DNA from: Littorina saxatilis | Lineage: Eukaryota > Mollusca > Gastropoda > Littorinimorpha > Littorinidae | Length of the DNA: 64,000 nucleotides | Assembly: GCF_037325665.1 (NCBI RefSeq) | Contig: NC_090246.1 | Coordinates: 61,184,176-61,248,175 of the forward strand | Reading direction: 5' to 3' | Shown here: piece after piece, positions 1 to 12,300 of the stretch | Layout of the letters: each line of letters begins with the position of its first letter | How positions within the stretch are numbered: position 1 is the stretch's first letter | The notes under the pieces: model-generated | Databases searched by the model: none | What the model saw: the letters and a program-made list of their open reading frames with translations, nothing else | What the model was told of the DNA's origin: nothing | Translations under genes and position numbers: made by a program

Positions 1-33
1 TGATTCACAATCAGGATCGAAATCGAACAAGTG

Positions 34-424
34 GACGGGCGCGGTGGCGTGGTGGTAAGACGTTGGCCTCCTAATCGGGAAGTCGTGAGTTCGAATCCCG
101 GTCGCTGCCGCCTGGTGGGTTCAGAGTGGAGATTTTTCCAATCTCCCAGGTCAACTTGTATGTGCAGACCTGCTAGTGTCCTTAACCCCCTTCGTGTGTA
201 CACGCAAGCACAAGACCACGTGCGCACGGAACAAAAATCCTGTAATCCATGTCAGAGTTCGGTGGGTTATAGAAACACGAAAATACCCAGCATGCCTCCC
301 CCGAAATCGGCGTATGCTGCATTAATGGCGGGGTAACAACGGTCATACATGTAAAAATCCACTCGTGCTAAAAACATGAGTGAACGTGGGAGTCTAAGCC
401 CATGAACGAAGAGGAAGAAAAAGT
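34..424 (+). repeat. tRNA-derived SINE, family A, near full length
   Basis: The head shows an A-box (tggcgtggtggtaagacg) and a B-box (gagttcgaatccc), followed by about 300 bp of body and an AG/GAA-rich tail (gaacgaagaggaagaaa). It matches the reverse-strand copy at 7506-7895 through its whole length. Confidence 0.75.
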
Positions 425-1118
425 GATTTTTGGCGTCCTCACACACCGCTTCTGAACCTGTTGACACGATCAAAGAAAATGATATCGCCTTATATAGAAA
501 TCCGAAAAAGATAGGGTAATCGCCTCATACACTCTACAAATCACGCTACCTTCTACTACATCAATGTTGTTTTAGGGTCCATCACCATTATCACCTAGCA
601 ACCAATTTGAGTGCCATCGCCCCATATAAAGCCATCAACGAGGCGGCAATCCACCAAAGTAGCAGTCACGAATGTGGCCGAAAGCTATTCCGAATTATTC
701 TTCCCCAGCGAACGTCGCAAAGTAAAGATGGGCAGAATTTAAAAGCATGAACCCGGACACGCACGAAGTGTGGAAATGGGGAAATTGGGGAATGGGTACA
801 CGAGAGACACATACACTGTCTCTGATTTCCCCCGACGACTGCACATCCTAAGGTCAAGAGTGATGCTGTACGTTTGTGTGCTTGCTTCTGGTTCTGCTTT
901 TCCCAGTTTCATTAATCACCTTGTTTTGATAGCTGCCTCATGTACTTCAACGACAACGAAGACGACAACAACAACAACAACAACAACAACCGGACTAATA
1001 CCACTAGAACACCTGCCACCCGGTCAAAATTATACGTACAGTGATTACAACCTTGTGACTTCAATCAAAATATTTCAAACGCAGTTAGAACCGGTACGGC
1101 GGCTGAGCGGTTGACAAT
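425..1118. other. Intergenic, nothing recognised
   Basis: No gene or transposon was identified. A short (ACA)n run lies at 968-992. Confidence 0.5.
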
Positions 1119-1123
1119 GTCAC

Positions 1124-1407
1124 CAGGGGCGGACGAGGGGGGGGGGGCACAGGGGGCACGTGCCCCCCCCCCCCCACGAAAAAAAAGAAGAAAAAAAAAA
1201 GATTTTTCTATGCTGATTCTATGACCATTTCTAAGTTCAAATGGCACCAGATGGCACCATTTTGCTTCTTTGGGCAAAATTTTTTTCCGGGGGAGCATGC
1301 CCCCGGACCCCCCTAGCAAATTCGGGCGCTTCGCGCCCATCACATTCACTTTCGATTCAAAGTGCCCCCCCCCCCCCCCCCCTTACAAAGCAACTGATCC
1401 GCCCCTA
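1124..1407. mobile_element. CAGGGGCGGA-type MITE with 5-bp target duplication
   Basis: Starts CAGGGGCGGA and ends TCCGCCCCTA. GTCAC flanks it at 1119-1123 and 1408-1412. The interior has long C/G runs and a gcatgcccccggacccccct block shared with 17147-17452. Confidence 0.75.
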
Positions 1408-1804
1408 GTCACTGCCGGTGATATCATATTCTAGCTGGTAAAACACCGAGAATGTCCGGTTAAAGTGAGCTCTATCCGTCTATCCATCTTTTTTCTCTAA
1501 GGTTAATGGTCACCGATGCTTTGCTCTACGTCCAATAATGAAAACGGTCAGTGTCAGAGACGCTTGTGTCTTTACACTTTCGGTGTGCCTGTGCTTTGGT
1601 CTGCAGGGGATGGAGGTGGGGACACACATGATTAATGAATGCTGTCAACACGCGCAAGGGTAAATTAACTTATCTTCTCCGTCCACTTTTCTAGTAAATG
1701 CTTCACCATGGCGTGACCATGCAGTGTCCATACGCTTTCTGGGTACACTCTGTAATTAGCGGGCAATAGCCTTTTAGACACATTGACTATAACACGCAAA
1801 CTCC

Positions 1805-1943
1805 AAACACACACACACACACACGCGCGCACGAACATACACATGCAAACACACGCGCGTCACACACACACATATGCACACACACGCGCGTCACACACAC
1901 ACACGCGCGTCACACACACACACACACGCGCGTCCCACACACA

Positions 1944-1974
<31 letters not shown>

Positions 1975-1998
1975 GTACTCACACACGCATACACATAA

Positions 1999-2037
<39 letters not shown>

Positions 2038-2040
2038 GTC
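1805..2040 (+). repeat. (CA)n/(CG)n microsatellite cluster
   Basis: Alternating purine-pyrimidine CA tracts with CGCG blocks and internal ctcacacacgcg units; such tracts can adopt Z-DNA. Open frames here are artefacts. Confidence 0.85.
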
Positions 2041-2399
2041 ATACACACACCGCAAAACAACAACTTGTCCCCACAAATGGGAGACAGACAGACAGACAGA
2101 CAGAGACAGAGTCATAGAGAGGGAGAGCTAGCACAATTAACCTTTCAAAATATAAAATCAGATGAAATCAAACAGAACAAAACAAATCCAATGATCAGAT
2201 AATTACTTCTGACGCTGAGGCATTTCATGTAATCAACCCCATACGACCTTTAATTAAAACTGACTTGTAACCATTACACTTGTGAAGTCCGATCACGCTG
2301 AATTTGTCCTGGATACAGATCTCTGCCCTTTTTGCAGAACCTGGGCAATCAAGTTTCCACGGATTAATGAAGGCAAGAAAGTAAAACAAAGAACACAGG

Positions 2400-2700
2400 C
2401 ACACAGACACGCACGCACGCTAGCGCTCACACACACACTCAAAACTCTAGACACACAGAAAAACACGTTCACACACAAACGAACACATTTAGACAGACTG
2501 ACGGACAGAGCGAGATGCACGGACACAGACTCACAAATCTAGAAAGACAGACAGACACACGCGCGTCACACACACACACACACACAGACATTTGCATTAT
2601 CCATCACTGGTCACCATGTCGAAACACACACCGACACACACACACACAACCTCACACACACACTTACACGTACACACACATGCACGTAAATGTGCAAATC
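2400..2700 (+). repeat. CA-rich degenerate microsatellite
   Basis: Interrupted (CACA)n with cacgcacg and gacagacaga units. Confidence 0.7.
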
Positions 2701-3065
2701 CTACACTGACCACTGTGACCAACATCCTCCCACCTCCAAACTCCTCCGGACACCCACTCCTCGCCCCCCCCCCCCCCCCCCCCATTCCATCTCCGGCTTT
2801 ACCATCCATACCACAGGTCCAAAGTGATGGCTCCAGGAAGGGGAGTGTTCCCGAGAGATGCCTTGAGACAGATGGTCGCTGTCTCTGACCACTGGGCAAG
2901 AGACTCGATCGCCACTCGGAAATGGTCCAGCCCGGGTTTTCCTAGGTTTTCTTGGGCATGTGTCCTTGGGGGAGGGATACTGAGTCTATTCTAATCTTGC
3001 TTTGAACCGCAGTCGTATATAGATCTACTTTGTTTCTCAGGTTGTTCACTGTCACAAGAAAAAAA

Positions 3066-4632
3066 GGGTACATCACGAAGCGTCCCGGTACCGAAGCGTC
3101 CCGGTACCGAAGCGTCCCGGTGCCGAAGCGTCCCGGTACCGAAGCGTCCCACTATAACGCGTCACAGGGGTACCGGGACGCTTTGGTACCGGGACGCTTC
3201 GGGACGCTCCCGCGCAGTAGGGCACGAAGCGTCCCGGTACCGAAGCGTCCCGGTACCAGTCACCACGCACATCCTCGGCTCGCATGCAATATATTTATAT
3301 AGCAAAGGGAATGCCTGTAATTCACACAGAGCAATCACTTGGTCTTAAACGTGCACAAGACAATTTTTTTCATACTGGGGGAGCGAGTCAGTCTGAAGAG
3401 TACTCGGGTCCAGCGCGAGCGTTTTTTATTACCCAAATGAACCCAAACAAACCCAAATTAACCCAAATGATACAATTTAAAAGTCGGAGGCAGAACTGAA
3501 AAGACTTTTTCCGACGCTCACGCTTAGTGAAGCCAGAAAGCGTGTGTGATAACAGACATATCCCTCTTGTGAACGGAAGCCTACGGACTTTTCCCCCGAA
3601 CTTGTCCACACGGGTACAGTATTTCCAAATTGGTGTGTTGTGAGTACAGATCTAAAGTAAAGTTGGGGAAAAGTTGGACAAAAAGTGATTTTTTTTTTAC
3701 CGAAAGCAAATCAAGGTCTGTGCAAAATTAAAAAAATCAGTGAAGTCAAGGTCAAATCAAGGTCAAGATTAAATTAAAACAAGAAGAGCAAACGCTCGAT
3801 CGAGTCACTTTCGCAGTTCTGAATATTATATGAGGCATCAGATGGACAGGAAGAAATTGCTATTCACAACACAATACAGATGTAAATAATTTGATGTAAA
3901 GAATAATCCTATAAAGTTTGAATCAAATCCGATGAATAGTTTCAGAGATATGATATTTCAATTTTTTTCCTTCAAGACATACCTGTGACCTTGAAAAAGG
4001 TCAAAGGTCACCAAAGCAGACGTCAAAGTGTAGAGGTCACTGGGAGTCACGTTCACATAAAATTTGAGCCCGGTCACTTTTATAGTTTCCGAGAAAAGCC
4101 CAACGTTAAGTTGTGTGTTGCCAAACAGAAAAGGCTAGTTATCTCCCTTGTTTTTCTGATAACGTTCGTAAAAGGCTACAGATGTAAATACTTTGATGTA
4201 AAGAATAATCGTACAAAGTTTCAATCACATCCGATGAACTTTGTCAAAGATATAAAATGTCTAATTTTTCCTTTGACGCTGACCTGTGACCTTGAAAAAG
4301 GTCAAAGGTCAACGAAACCTTCGTTAAAGTGTAGAGGTCATTGGAGGTCACGACTAAACAAAATATGAGCCGGATCGCTTTGATAGTTTCCGAGAAAAGT
4401 CCAACGTTAAGGTGGTGTCTACGGACGGCCGGCCGGACAGACTAACACTGACCGATTACATAGTCACTTTTTCTCAAGTGACTCAAAAAGTCTAAGTCCT
4501 GTGACGCGTTATAGTGGGACGCTTCGGTACCGGGACGCTTTGGTACCGGGACGCTTCGGTACCGGGACGCTTTGGTACCGGGACGCTTCGGTACCGGGAC
4601 GCTTTGGTACCGGGACGCTTCGGGGTGTCCCC
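3066..4632. mobile_element. Fold-back-like element FB-1 (TIRs of 16-bp units)
   Basis: The left arm has about 4.6 tandem copies of CGAAGCGTCCCGGTAC and then cactataacgcgtcacag. The right arm is the inverse with about 6 copies whose last bases alternate cttcg and ctttg. The left side holds an additional small inverted cluster at 3168-3262. The interior (3790-4490) has two diverged units of about 320 bp with gaccttgaaaaaggtcaaag. The flanks share gaaaaaa (3058-3065, 4633-4639), a weak target duplication because it is near-homopolymeric. Confidence 0.72.
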
Positions 4633-5313
4633 GAAAAAACCATCTTTTTATTCTGATCTTGCTTTGTAGTGTGCTGTGATTCTGCTTTTGTTTCTCGAGT
4701 TCTGCTTTAAATTATACTTGCGTGGCTTTTCTGCACTGTATGTGTGGGCTTTGAACTCTAGTTGTTTTTTTATGCTTTGAAAATAGTTGTTTTTTCCAGC
4801 TTTGAAATGTGCTCCATCTCTTTTGTGATTTTTACCTTGTTCGACCAGGAACCGAAGAAGCCCTCTGCATGTCCCGCCATGCATGCCTCTTGATTGACTC
4901 ACTACCCTGACCCCCTCCATTTCTTTTTTCTATTTTTCTTGCCTTCTTTGACGGTTCACCTATATATTTGTTCCCAAGCTCTCCAGAGTGCGAATCGGCA
5001 GATTTCTATAACCGCCCCCCCCAACACACCCCACTTATTAGGCCTACCTTTGGTGCAGTTGGTCAGTAACTTCTGTCATTTATCAATTAAATGTACACAA
5101 ACAGTTCTTCTTTCACAACTAGTCCAATTTTATCCGTGGTCTTTTCCAAAGTTTTGAATTACTACGGGTGGAGTGCAAATAAGCGTTTTAGAAGAAAAAA
5201 AGCTTTAAAAATGATCCGCTCACAAGAAAATCGTTACTGACACAGCTTAGACTGACAGAACCACAGCAATGGCTCAGACAGCGGATTAGAACACACTTAG
5301 ATAGACACACACT

Positions 5314-5808
5314 TACAGTGGATATTTTTAAGACATCCTAAACTCTTAGAAAATTGGATCTTAAAAAGGAGGAGTCTTAAAATGGGGGTAATTTTACAGA
5401 GGTTGAGAACAGAAAGTCTGAGAAAGCAAGGTCTTAAAAAGAAGGGAGAGACCGGCACGGTTGGCCTAGTGGTAAGGCGTCCGCCCCGTGATCGGGAGGT
5501 CGTGGGTTCGAACCCCGGCCGGGTCATACCTAAGACTTTAAAATTGGCAATCTAGTGGCTGCTCCGCCTGGCGTCTGGCATTATGGGGTTAGTGCTAGTT
5601 GGTTGGTCTGGTGTCAGAATAATGTGACTGGGTGAGACATGAAGCCTGTGCTGCGACTTCTGTCTTGTGTGTGGCGCACGTTAAATGTCAAAGCAGCACC
5701 GCCCTGATATGGCCCTTTGTGGTCGGCTGGGCGTTAAGCAAAAAAAAAAAAGAAAAAAAAAAGGAAGGAGTCTTAAATTGGGGGTCTTAAAAGGGGGGTT
5801 CCACTGTA
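5314..5808. mobile_element. TACAGTGG-type MITE split by SINE B
   Basis: The left part 5314-5450 and right part 5762-5808 (ending gttccactgta) rejoin to a 180-bp MITE like 8793-8972. Confidence 0.75.
5451..5761 (+). repeat. tRNA-derived SINE, family B, inserted in a MITE
   Basis: The head reads ccggcacggttggcctagtg with a B-box gggttcgaacccc, followed by a 210-bp body ending gtcggctgggcgttaagc and an A-rich tail. It splits a TACAGTGGAAC-type MITE whose halves lie at 5314-5450 and 5762-5808. Confidence 0.8.
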
Positions 5809-7084
5809 CCAGAAACTCAACAGGAGGAAGTTAAGGGGACACCACAAAGGTTACGATGAAATGCAACTTTTCGGAGACAATGCATAGGAAGACGAAACTG
5901 AACTGTCTTCTGGAGGGCAAATCCTATTTGCGGCCATTTCTGAAACTTTGGGCATTGTTGACTAAACCTTCTGATTGGATAACGCGAGGGTTGACTAAAA
6001 TGTAAACCAACTTTACTGTGCTCACTGACTCGCACTTCAAGCTGAACTTCTAAAAGTTCAAGGAAGTAATAGAGACAGCACATTGTAAAACAGATGATAA
6101 GAAATGGAAAACGGTCTTGGGGTGCATATAACAATAAGGTTGACCACAGTGACTGTTAAAAAAAGGTTTTCCTAGAAATGGCCACAATTTTGATCTTGCG
6201 AGGATTTCACTAGCTTTTACACAGAACAAACGCTTAATAACGCCTGAGGGTTTAATGGACTAGAAAGGATCACCACAGGGACAGCATCAATGCCATTGGA
6301 CCTTGCTGAAGGTTAGAATAAACACAGGTTTTATCCTTGCTAGGGAACAGTGACATCTATACCCATCCATTAACGTGTCATTTTTTATATGTCAAGAGAT
6401 TCAAGAGAAAAAGTGTTGCACAATAATTGTATTTGGCAGCTAAGAGCGGCACAGATTAGAACTGGGCTTAACAGGCTGATCAGTCATCCTGACAAGAAAC
6501 CATTTCCTGTGATTTCATCAGTGACTGCGAGAGTAAACAAAGTTCTGTTTCAAAGCTTAAACCCAGAAATTTAAATAGATACGGGTGCAGACACTGACAG
6601 CAAGCTTGCCTTACACACACACACATACGTGTAAATCCACACAAGTGGGGTTCCTGGTCAAACTTATGACAAATGGGTTCCAACACTCCCAATGATTAAT
6701 TTAAGATAAAAATCTTTGTAAAACGATTCTTCATGATACAGTGAATACTGACACATGAACGAAATAAATTAAAATTTATGTTTCTGCTATATTTTAAATA
6801 AATGGGTTTATCGGGAGACATGAGGGTTTATCTTTAAATAGATTTCAAACACAATATCTCTGTAATTAAAAAATGTAATCAAATTGTATTGCTGTTTGTC
6901 GACATGGTGTATGGAAAACGGAAGTTGGCGGAATGTAGCTTCCAAGTTCCGTAATTGCAGTCACACCAAGTCACACAGATGTGTGTGTGTGAAGTTTTTA
7001 CACACGTTGGCCACAAAAATTGACTTTTGCGTTACGAATGTCATATTTTTTATATTTGTTTTTATTTGTACGAATGTAATAAAA

Positions 7085-7225
7085 AAAAAAGGTTCACAAA
7101 AGGGTACCTCACTTTTTTTGGGTGAATCCATTTGTGGTTTACACACCCACACACACACACACACACAAGGTTCACAAAAAGGGTACCTCACTTTTTGGGG
7201 GTGAACCCATTTGTGGTTTACACAT
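7085..7225 (+). repeat. Tandem duplication with CA runs
   Basis: Ggttcacaaaagggtacctc with catttgtggtttacac occurs at about 7091 and 7168, each followed by (CA)n. Confidence 0.65.
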
Positions 7226-7505
7226 CCACACACACACTCACATAAACAGTTAATTTCAATATTACTTTAATATACAAAATATCACAGTTGTAAGAACATC
7301 AGTAATACAAAACAGGTGAGCGTATCTTTTAGATGCTCACTCTTTTCCTAAGGTTGGAAGTGGGTGGGGGTGGAGGGGGGGGGGAGGGTGAGGACCGATG
7401 GTGGGGTGGGGGGGAGGGTGTCTTGGGTTATCTCATGCACATTCAGCCTGATTGCCAAGCAAAACGGCCGAATTGCAACATGGTAAAGGAATTGCAGTTC
7501 TTATT

Positions 7506-7895
7506 CTTCTTCTTCTTTGTTCATGGGCTTAGACTCCCATGTTCACTCATGTTTTCAGCACGAGTGGATTTTTACGTGTATGAACGTTTTTACCCCACCA
7601 TTCTGGCAGCATACGCCGATTTCGGGGGAGGCATGCTGGGTATTTTCGTGTTTCTATAACCCACCAAACTCTGACATGGATTACAGGATCTTTTCCGTGC
7701 GCACTTGGTCTTGTGCTTGCGTGTACACACGAAGGGGGTTAAGTCACTAGCAGGTCTGCTGCACACAAGTTGACCTGGGAGATCGGAAAAATCTCCACTC
7801 TTAACCCACCAGGCGACAGCGACCGGGATTCGAACTCACGACCTCCCGATTACGAGGTCGACGTCTTACCACCCCGGCCGCCACTGCGCCCGTCT
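7506..7895 (-). repeat. tRNA-derived SINE, family A, full length with target duplication
   Basis: On the minus strand the element runs from the tRNA-like head (7895) to a GAA-repeat tail (7506). It is flanked by the 10-bp direct repeat agttcttatt at 7496-7505 and 7896-7905, the mark of LINE-driven insertion. Confidence 0.85.
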
Positions 7896-7993
7896 AGTTC
7901 TTATTCAATTGCTGCCATATAGATGGATAGAAAAAAATGAAGCACCAGCTTCTAAGCATCAGACTAAGGACACTGCGTTCAAAGCTAATATAG

Positions 7994-8619
7994 TACCGTA
8001 CTTTCCGGGTGACAAGGCGCTTCGTTATACAAGACGCACCCCCTTCTTTTTAAAAAAAATTGTAATCCAGTCACCCATTGGACGCAGGGGGCCGATAGGG
8101 CGCACCAAAATGACCCAGTTTTTGCCATGAGAGGTGGTTCCCCTGTCATATCTGAGAGAGGAAACACTTCCTGCACCGGGGTCAGTGACCGGTCAGTGAC
8201 CGACTTTAACTGAGTGAAAATATGTGTGCTCTGTGTGTGCGGCCAGATCAAAGGCATTGTGATAGCTGGGTGGCCTTGTTTATAGACATGGCCTTCTTCC
8301 CAGGGGTCAATGACCCAGTTTTTGCCATGAGAGGTGGTTCCCCTGTCATATCTGAGAGAGGAAACACTTCCTGCACCGGGGTCAGTGACCGGTCAGTGAC
8401 CGAGTTTAACAGAGTGGAAATCTGTGTGTGCGGCCAGATCAAAGGCAGGGCAGTACCTAGTAGCTGAAACATGCATTATCACAAGTTGTTTGACTGGTAC
8501 TCAAGCGGTCTCTTTGATTTTTTTCGTATTTCATACACGGATTAGGCGCTTCGTTATACAAGACGCAGGGGTCGAACTCGAGGAAAAAAGTCGCGCCTTA
8601 TGACCCGGAAAGTACGGTA
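7994..8619. mobile_element. TIR element TACCGTACTTTCCGGGT with inner direct repeat
   Basis: The left end taccgtactttccgggtgac and right end gacccggaaagtacggta are inverted copies. A block of about 150 bp (gacccagtttttgccatgag) occurs twice, at about 8110-8255 and 8308-8450. A related inner fragment (gatcaaaggcagatgcattg) lies at 46505-46650. Confidence 0.75.
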
Positions 8620-8792
8620 ATATAAAAGTTGGCCCCACCTTCCAGGCTGAGTTGCCTGCAGGCCTCAACTTTAAATTTTGCCCTTTTCTCATGTTCCAGA
8701 GTTCCTTAGCCTGCTGTCCATGAAGAACATCCACAGGACTATCATGAACAGCTGGTACAAGAAGCAAGTAGGACAACACCCATCCACTTGCA

Positions 8793-8972
8793 TACAGTGG
8801 AACAGACCTTTTAAGACCTCCAAAAATCTGAGAAAATCGGGTCTTAAAAAGAAGGGAGTCTTAAAATGGGGGTAATTCTACAGAGGTTATGAACAGAAAG
8901 TCTGAAAAAACAAGTTCTTAAAAAGGAGGGAGTCTCAAATTTGGGGGTCTTAAAAGGGGGGGTTCCACTGTA
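8793..8972. mobile_element. TACAGTGGAAC-type MITE, intact 180-bp copy
   Basis: Starts tacagtggaac and ends gttccactgta. The inner body repeats (g)gtcttaaaa and the complementary ttttaagac. TA termini suggest a Tc1/mariner or pogo-like source (inference). This is the reference copy for the related elements listed below. Confidence 0.75.
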
Positions 8973-9271
8973 CTTATTATCCTGAAAGGCCACATCAGAC
9001 TCCCTCTTCCCAATACCAACGTATGTGTACCACCCGCTTTGCCTGACCTCATGTCTGACCTTGCAGAATGACCTGCATTCTTGACCTTGTCAATGACCTA
9101 ATCAGAGATCGTTTCTCTCATCAACCTCTAACTGCTCAGAACTTGGCATTCTGGGGTATACAACTTTGTGTCCGGGTGCAAGGTGTACAGATGGTTGTCT
9201 TGGACGCTGATATCACGGAAATTGTCCATCTCCCTGGAGTACTTGCCTCACATTCTCACAGCCGTTTGCAG

Positions 9272-9277
9272 TTTATT
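9272..9277 (-). promoter_or_regulatory. CCDC57: Polyadenylation signal of CCDC57
   Basis: A perfect AATAAA on the minus strand lies 65 nt past the CCDC57 stop codon. It implies a very short 3' UTR. Confidence 0.6.
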
Positions 9278-9342
9278 TTGTCCTCTCTTTAATGTACGCA
9301 CTGCATATCTTTGAAGTCTGCAGAATAAATGTGACATCTACG

Positions 9343-12300
9343 TCACCTAAAATCACTGCTGTCTCTGAGATTATAGTTCCTGATACGCGGCTTAGGAGCT
9401 GCCTTCCCTTTTTGCTGTTGCACCTTGCCTGCTGCCTTGCTGGACAGAGGTCGAGAGGGAGCCGTTTGACCTTTCTGGTCAACCTTCACCTTCTGGCCAG
9501 ACACCACTATACCTCTGCTGTCTGTTGTCGGAAGACTATCCTGCAGTGATCGCTCTATGCTGCTTCTCGCTGCAACAAATGACAAATTAGAGTTAAACCT
9601 ACTGTGAATAAAATAAAGAAAAAAACTCACACACAAACAAAAAAACACTCACCACCACAACACGGAATAACACACAAACGCACACACTCTCTCTCTCAGT
9701 TTCACACATCCACACACACACGCACGCACGCTTGCATGCACGCACACACACACACATTCTCTCACTCTCCAAATGCAGACCTGTTTACCCCCTCAAATGA
9801 AAATCAGGAATGCAACTGGTACTTTTCCGTAATTTGAGGCATCTTTGAGTAATCTTTTTTATCAACCATAAACCAGCTTGAAAACGATTAAACGACACGT
9901 TAATTCGCGCGCTACCATGCAAAACAAGTACAAAATTGTTAACCATGTTTAACAGTATTGTACTACACACACAGAAGCTCGATCACACACACACCACAAA
10001 CACACAACACAAGACACCTGATATATATGCAAGTTAACAAAGACAAGTTTACTTTATCTAAAAAACAACAAACCCACAGTATTCAGGGGCGGAGCAAGAG
10101 AGCTAGAGGGGGGGGGGGGTACAACCTGGGGTCCAGGGGTTGGGGGGTCTGGCTGAAGAATGTTAGCTATTTTATTAACAATTTGTGGCTTATCCTTGAT
10201 TTTAAACATGATAAACTGGTGTCAGCAGCCACTCATTATTTCTTTTAAAGTTAGTATTAAATAATGGCAATTTATCTTCATTGATATCTGCTCCCGACAA
10301 CAACAAAAATTTCAGACAGAAAATGTTTTTAATTTTTTTCTCCACAGACTGAATTTTTGTGTTTTTTGTTGCTTTTTTTTGACAGCAAGGGGGGGGGGGG
10401 GGGGTCCTGAACCCCTGTAACATCCCCCCCCACCCCCCCCCCCACTCCGCCCTTGGACTATTTACAGTCAAGATGCATGTGAACAACCAGTCTTATGTAC
10501 TCCATAAATCCTGTAGATCTGAGAAGAAATTGCTCACCATTTTCAGCCCTGCGAGCAGAGTAGTGAAGGTCAAGGTCAGGGCTCTCCGGCCCGTCCACCA
10601 TCCTGAGTATGTCCAGCACGCTTTGACTGCCCACAGATGATGTCATCTCTCCCCCAGGGAGTGCGGAAGATGCTCCCAGCGAACTTGCTGTTGTTCCCAT
10701 GCTCTGTTGTACAAGGTTGTCCCCTGCTGCCAACATGAAGAAAAGACAAAATTAAAGGCTTTGAAAAAAGTTAAAGAAGTAATTATTGATAGCAGAAGGA
10801 AAAGAGTAAGTTTGTTTGCCTCATCTCAGAACCATAAAATCAAAGATAAAGATGGAAGTAATAAAACGTTACCAACATCAAGCAGGGCCAGACATATTTT
10901 TTACAAAGATAACGATGCATGATTGAATTACTGCAGTCGGCAAGGAAAATAACTCAAAACATTTTTCCAATGTGGATGCATGGTCACAGGCTCAGTCTTC
11001 TTCATACCTCTTGTCCTACAATGTATCATGTTTTAAAATAAATAATATTTGGCAAGAAATGTACTGTATGTACCTAAATTTCACGCTAGACATCAAATTT
11101 TAGCTCAATCCACACATATGAACCAGAGATCTAATCTAAGTTTGGCAGACAGACAGACAGACAGATAAACAGACAGAGTGAAATCTATATACCCCGTATT
11201 AAAAGTAAAACCACTGTAGATGTGGCCTAAAACCTGAGAACTCCTATCAGTATGCTGGTACAAGAAGCAAGTAGGACAACATCCATCCACTGGCATTTAC
11301 TTACCAGGTGACGCTGCTGCTTTGAGCCTATCTTTTTCAGGGGTGTGGCCATCACGATTTGGAGGAGGAGCAAATCTCTGGGCATACTGTAGCTCCTGCC
11401 AGAGAAACACAATATTCATGATCACAGCGTGACTTGACATTGTAGACGTAGAACATAAGACCCTTGCAGAATGTTCACAGGTCAAGATGTCAGAATATGA
11501 CCGCAAGAGTTCCCAAGCACCGATTTTACATACATGTAACAATTTCCAGGAAATGGCTGAACACATTCGTATGAAAGAAGGTCAGGGGATTTCCAACAAG
11601 AAGAACTTTTGGACATTGAAACTCTTTGCAAAAAACACAAGCTTTGCATATCCCAAATGAGCACAGCCTATTTATTTGCACTGAAAAAACAAAAGTAACT
11701 GCACAGAACAGGAAGATTCTTTGAAGAACAGTCACCTGAAAAGAACTCCACGAGGCATTTAAAAGAAAGTCAATACAGACCTACCACATGGCTTAGCCTA
11801 TAATAAAAAACAAACTTGTCCTAATTTTAGACTTGAATTACATGATCATTCTCACTGAAACAGCCATTATCATTTCCCTCTGGGGGATTATCTACCATTA
11901 CAGTGGAATGCCCCTTGAAGACCCCCAATTAAAAACTCCCTCCCTATTTCCGCAGACTTTCTGTTCATAACCTCAGAAACTTTTACCCCCAATTTAAAAC
12001 TCCCTCCCTATTTCCGCAGACTTTCTGTTCATAACCTCAGTAACTTTTACCCCCAATTTAAAACTCCCTCCTTTTAAAGACCTGATTTTCTCAGATATTT
12101 GGAGGTCTTTTTTTCTTTTTTTTCCGTCTTTACACCTGTTCCTTGTCCCGTTGTGCTCTCACACCGCCCCGTCCCTGCACTCACTGCTCCAACCACCTCT
12201 GAATTTCGTTCCGCTGCCAGACTTGTCGATTTTACAGACGCTCCAGGGGGGGATGTCGGGTCGCTGCGGTAGGCTACCCTCGGAGGATGACACTGCATTT

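Larger units (their letters stand above)
1413..3057. other. Intergenic, microsatellites only
   Basis: Apart from the CA tracts and a 22-bp C run at 2763-2784 I see no gene or element. Confidence 0.45.
4640..7084. other. Intergenic outside the MITE at 5314-5808
   Basis: No coding exon or other repeat family was recognised in 4640-5313 or 5809-7084. Confidence 0.45.

Noticed and set aside
3075-3262. CRISPR-like array
   Set aside because: The 16-bp units follow each other without unique spacers and are inverted at 4506-4632; the genome is animal.
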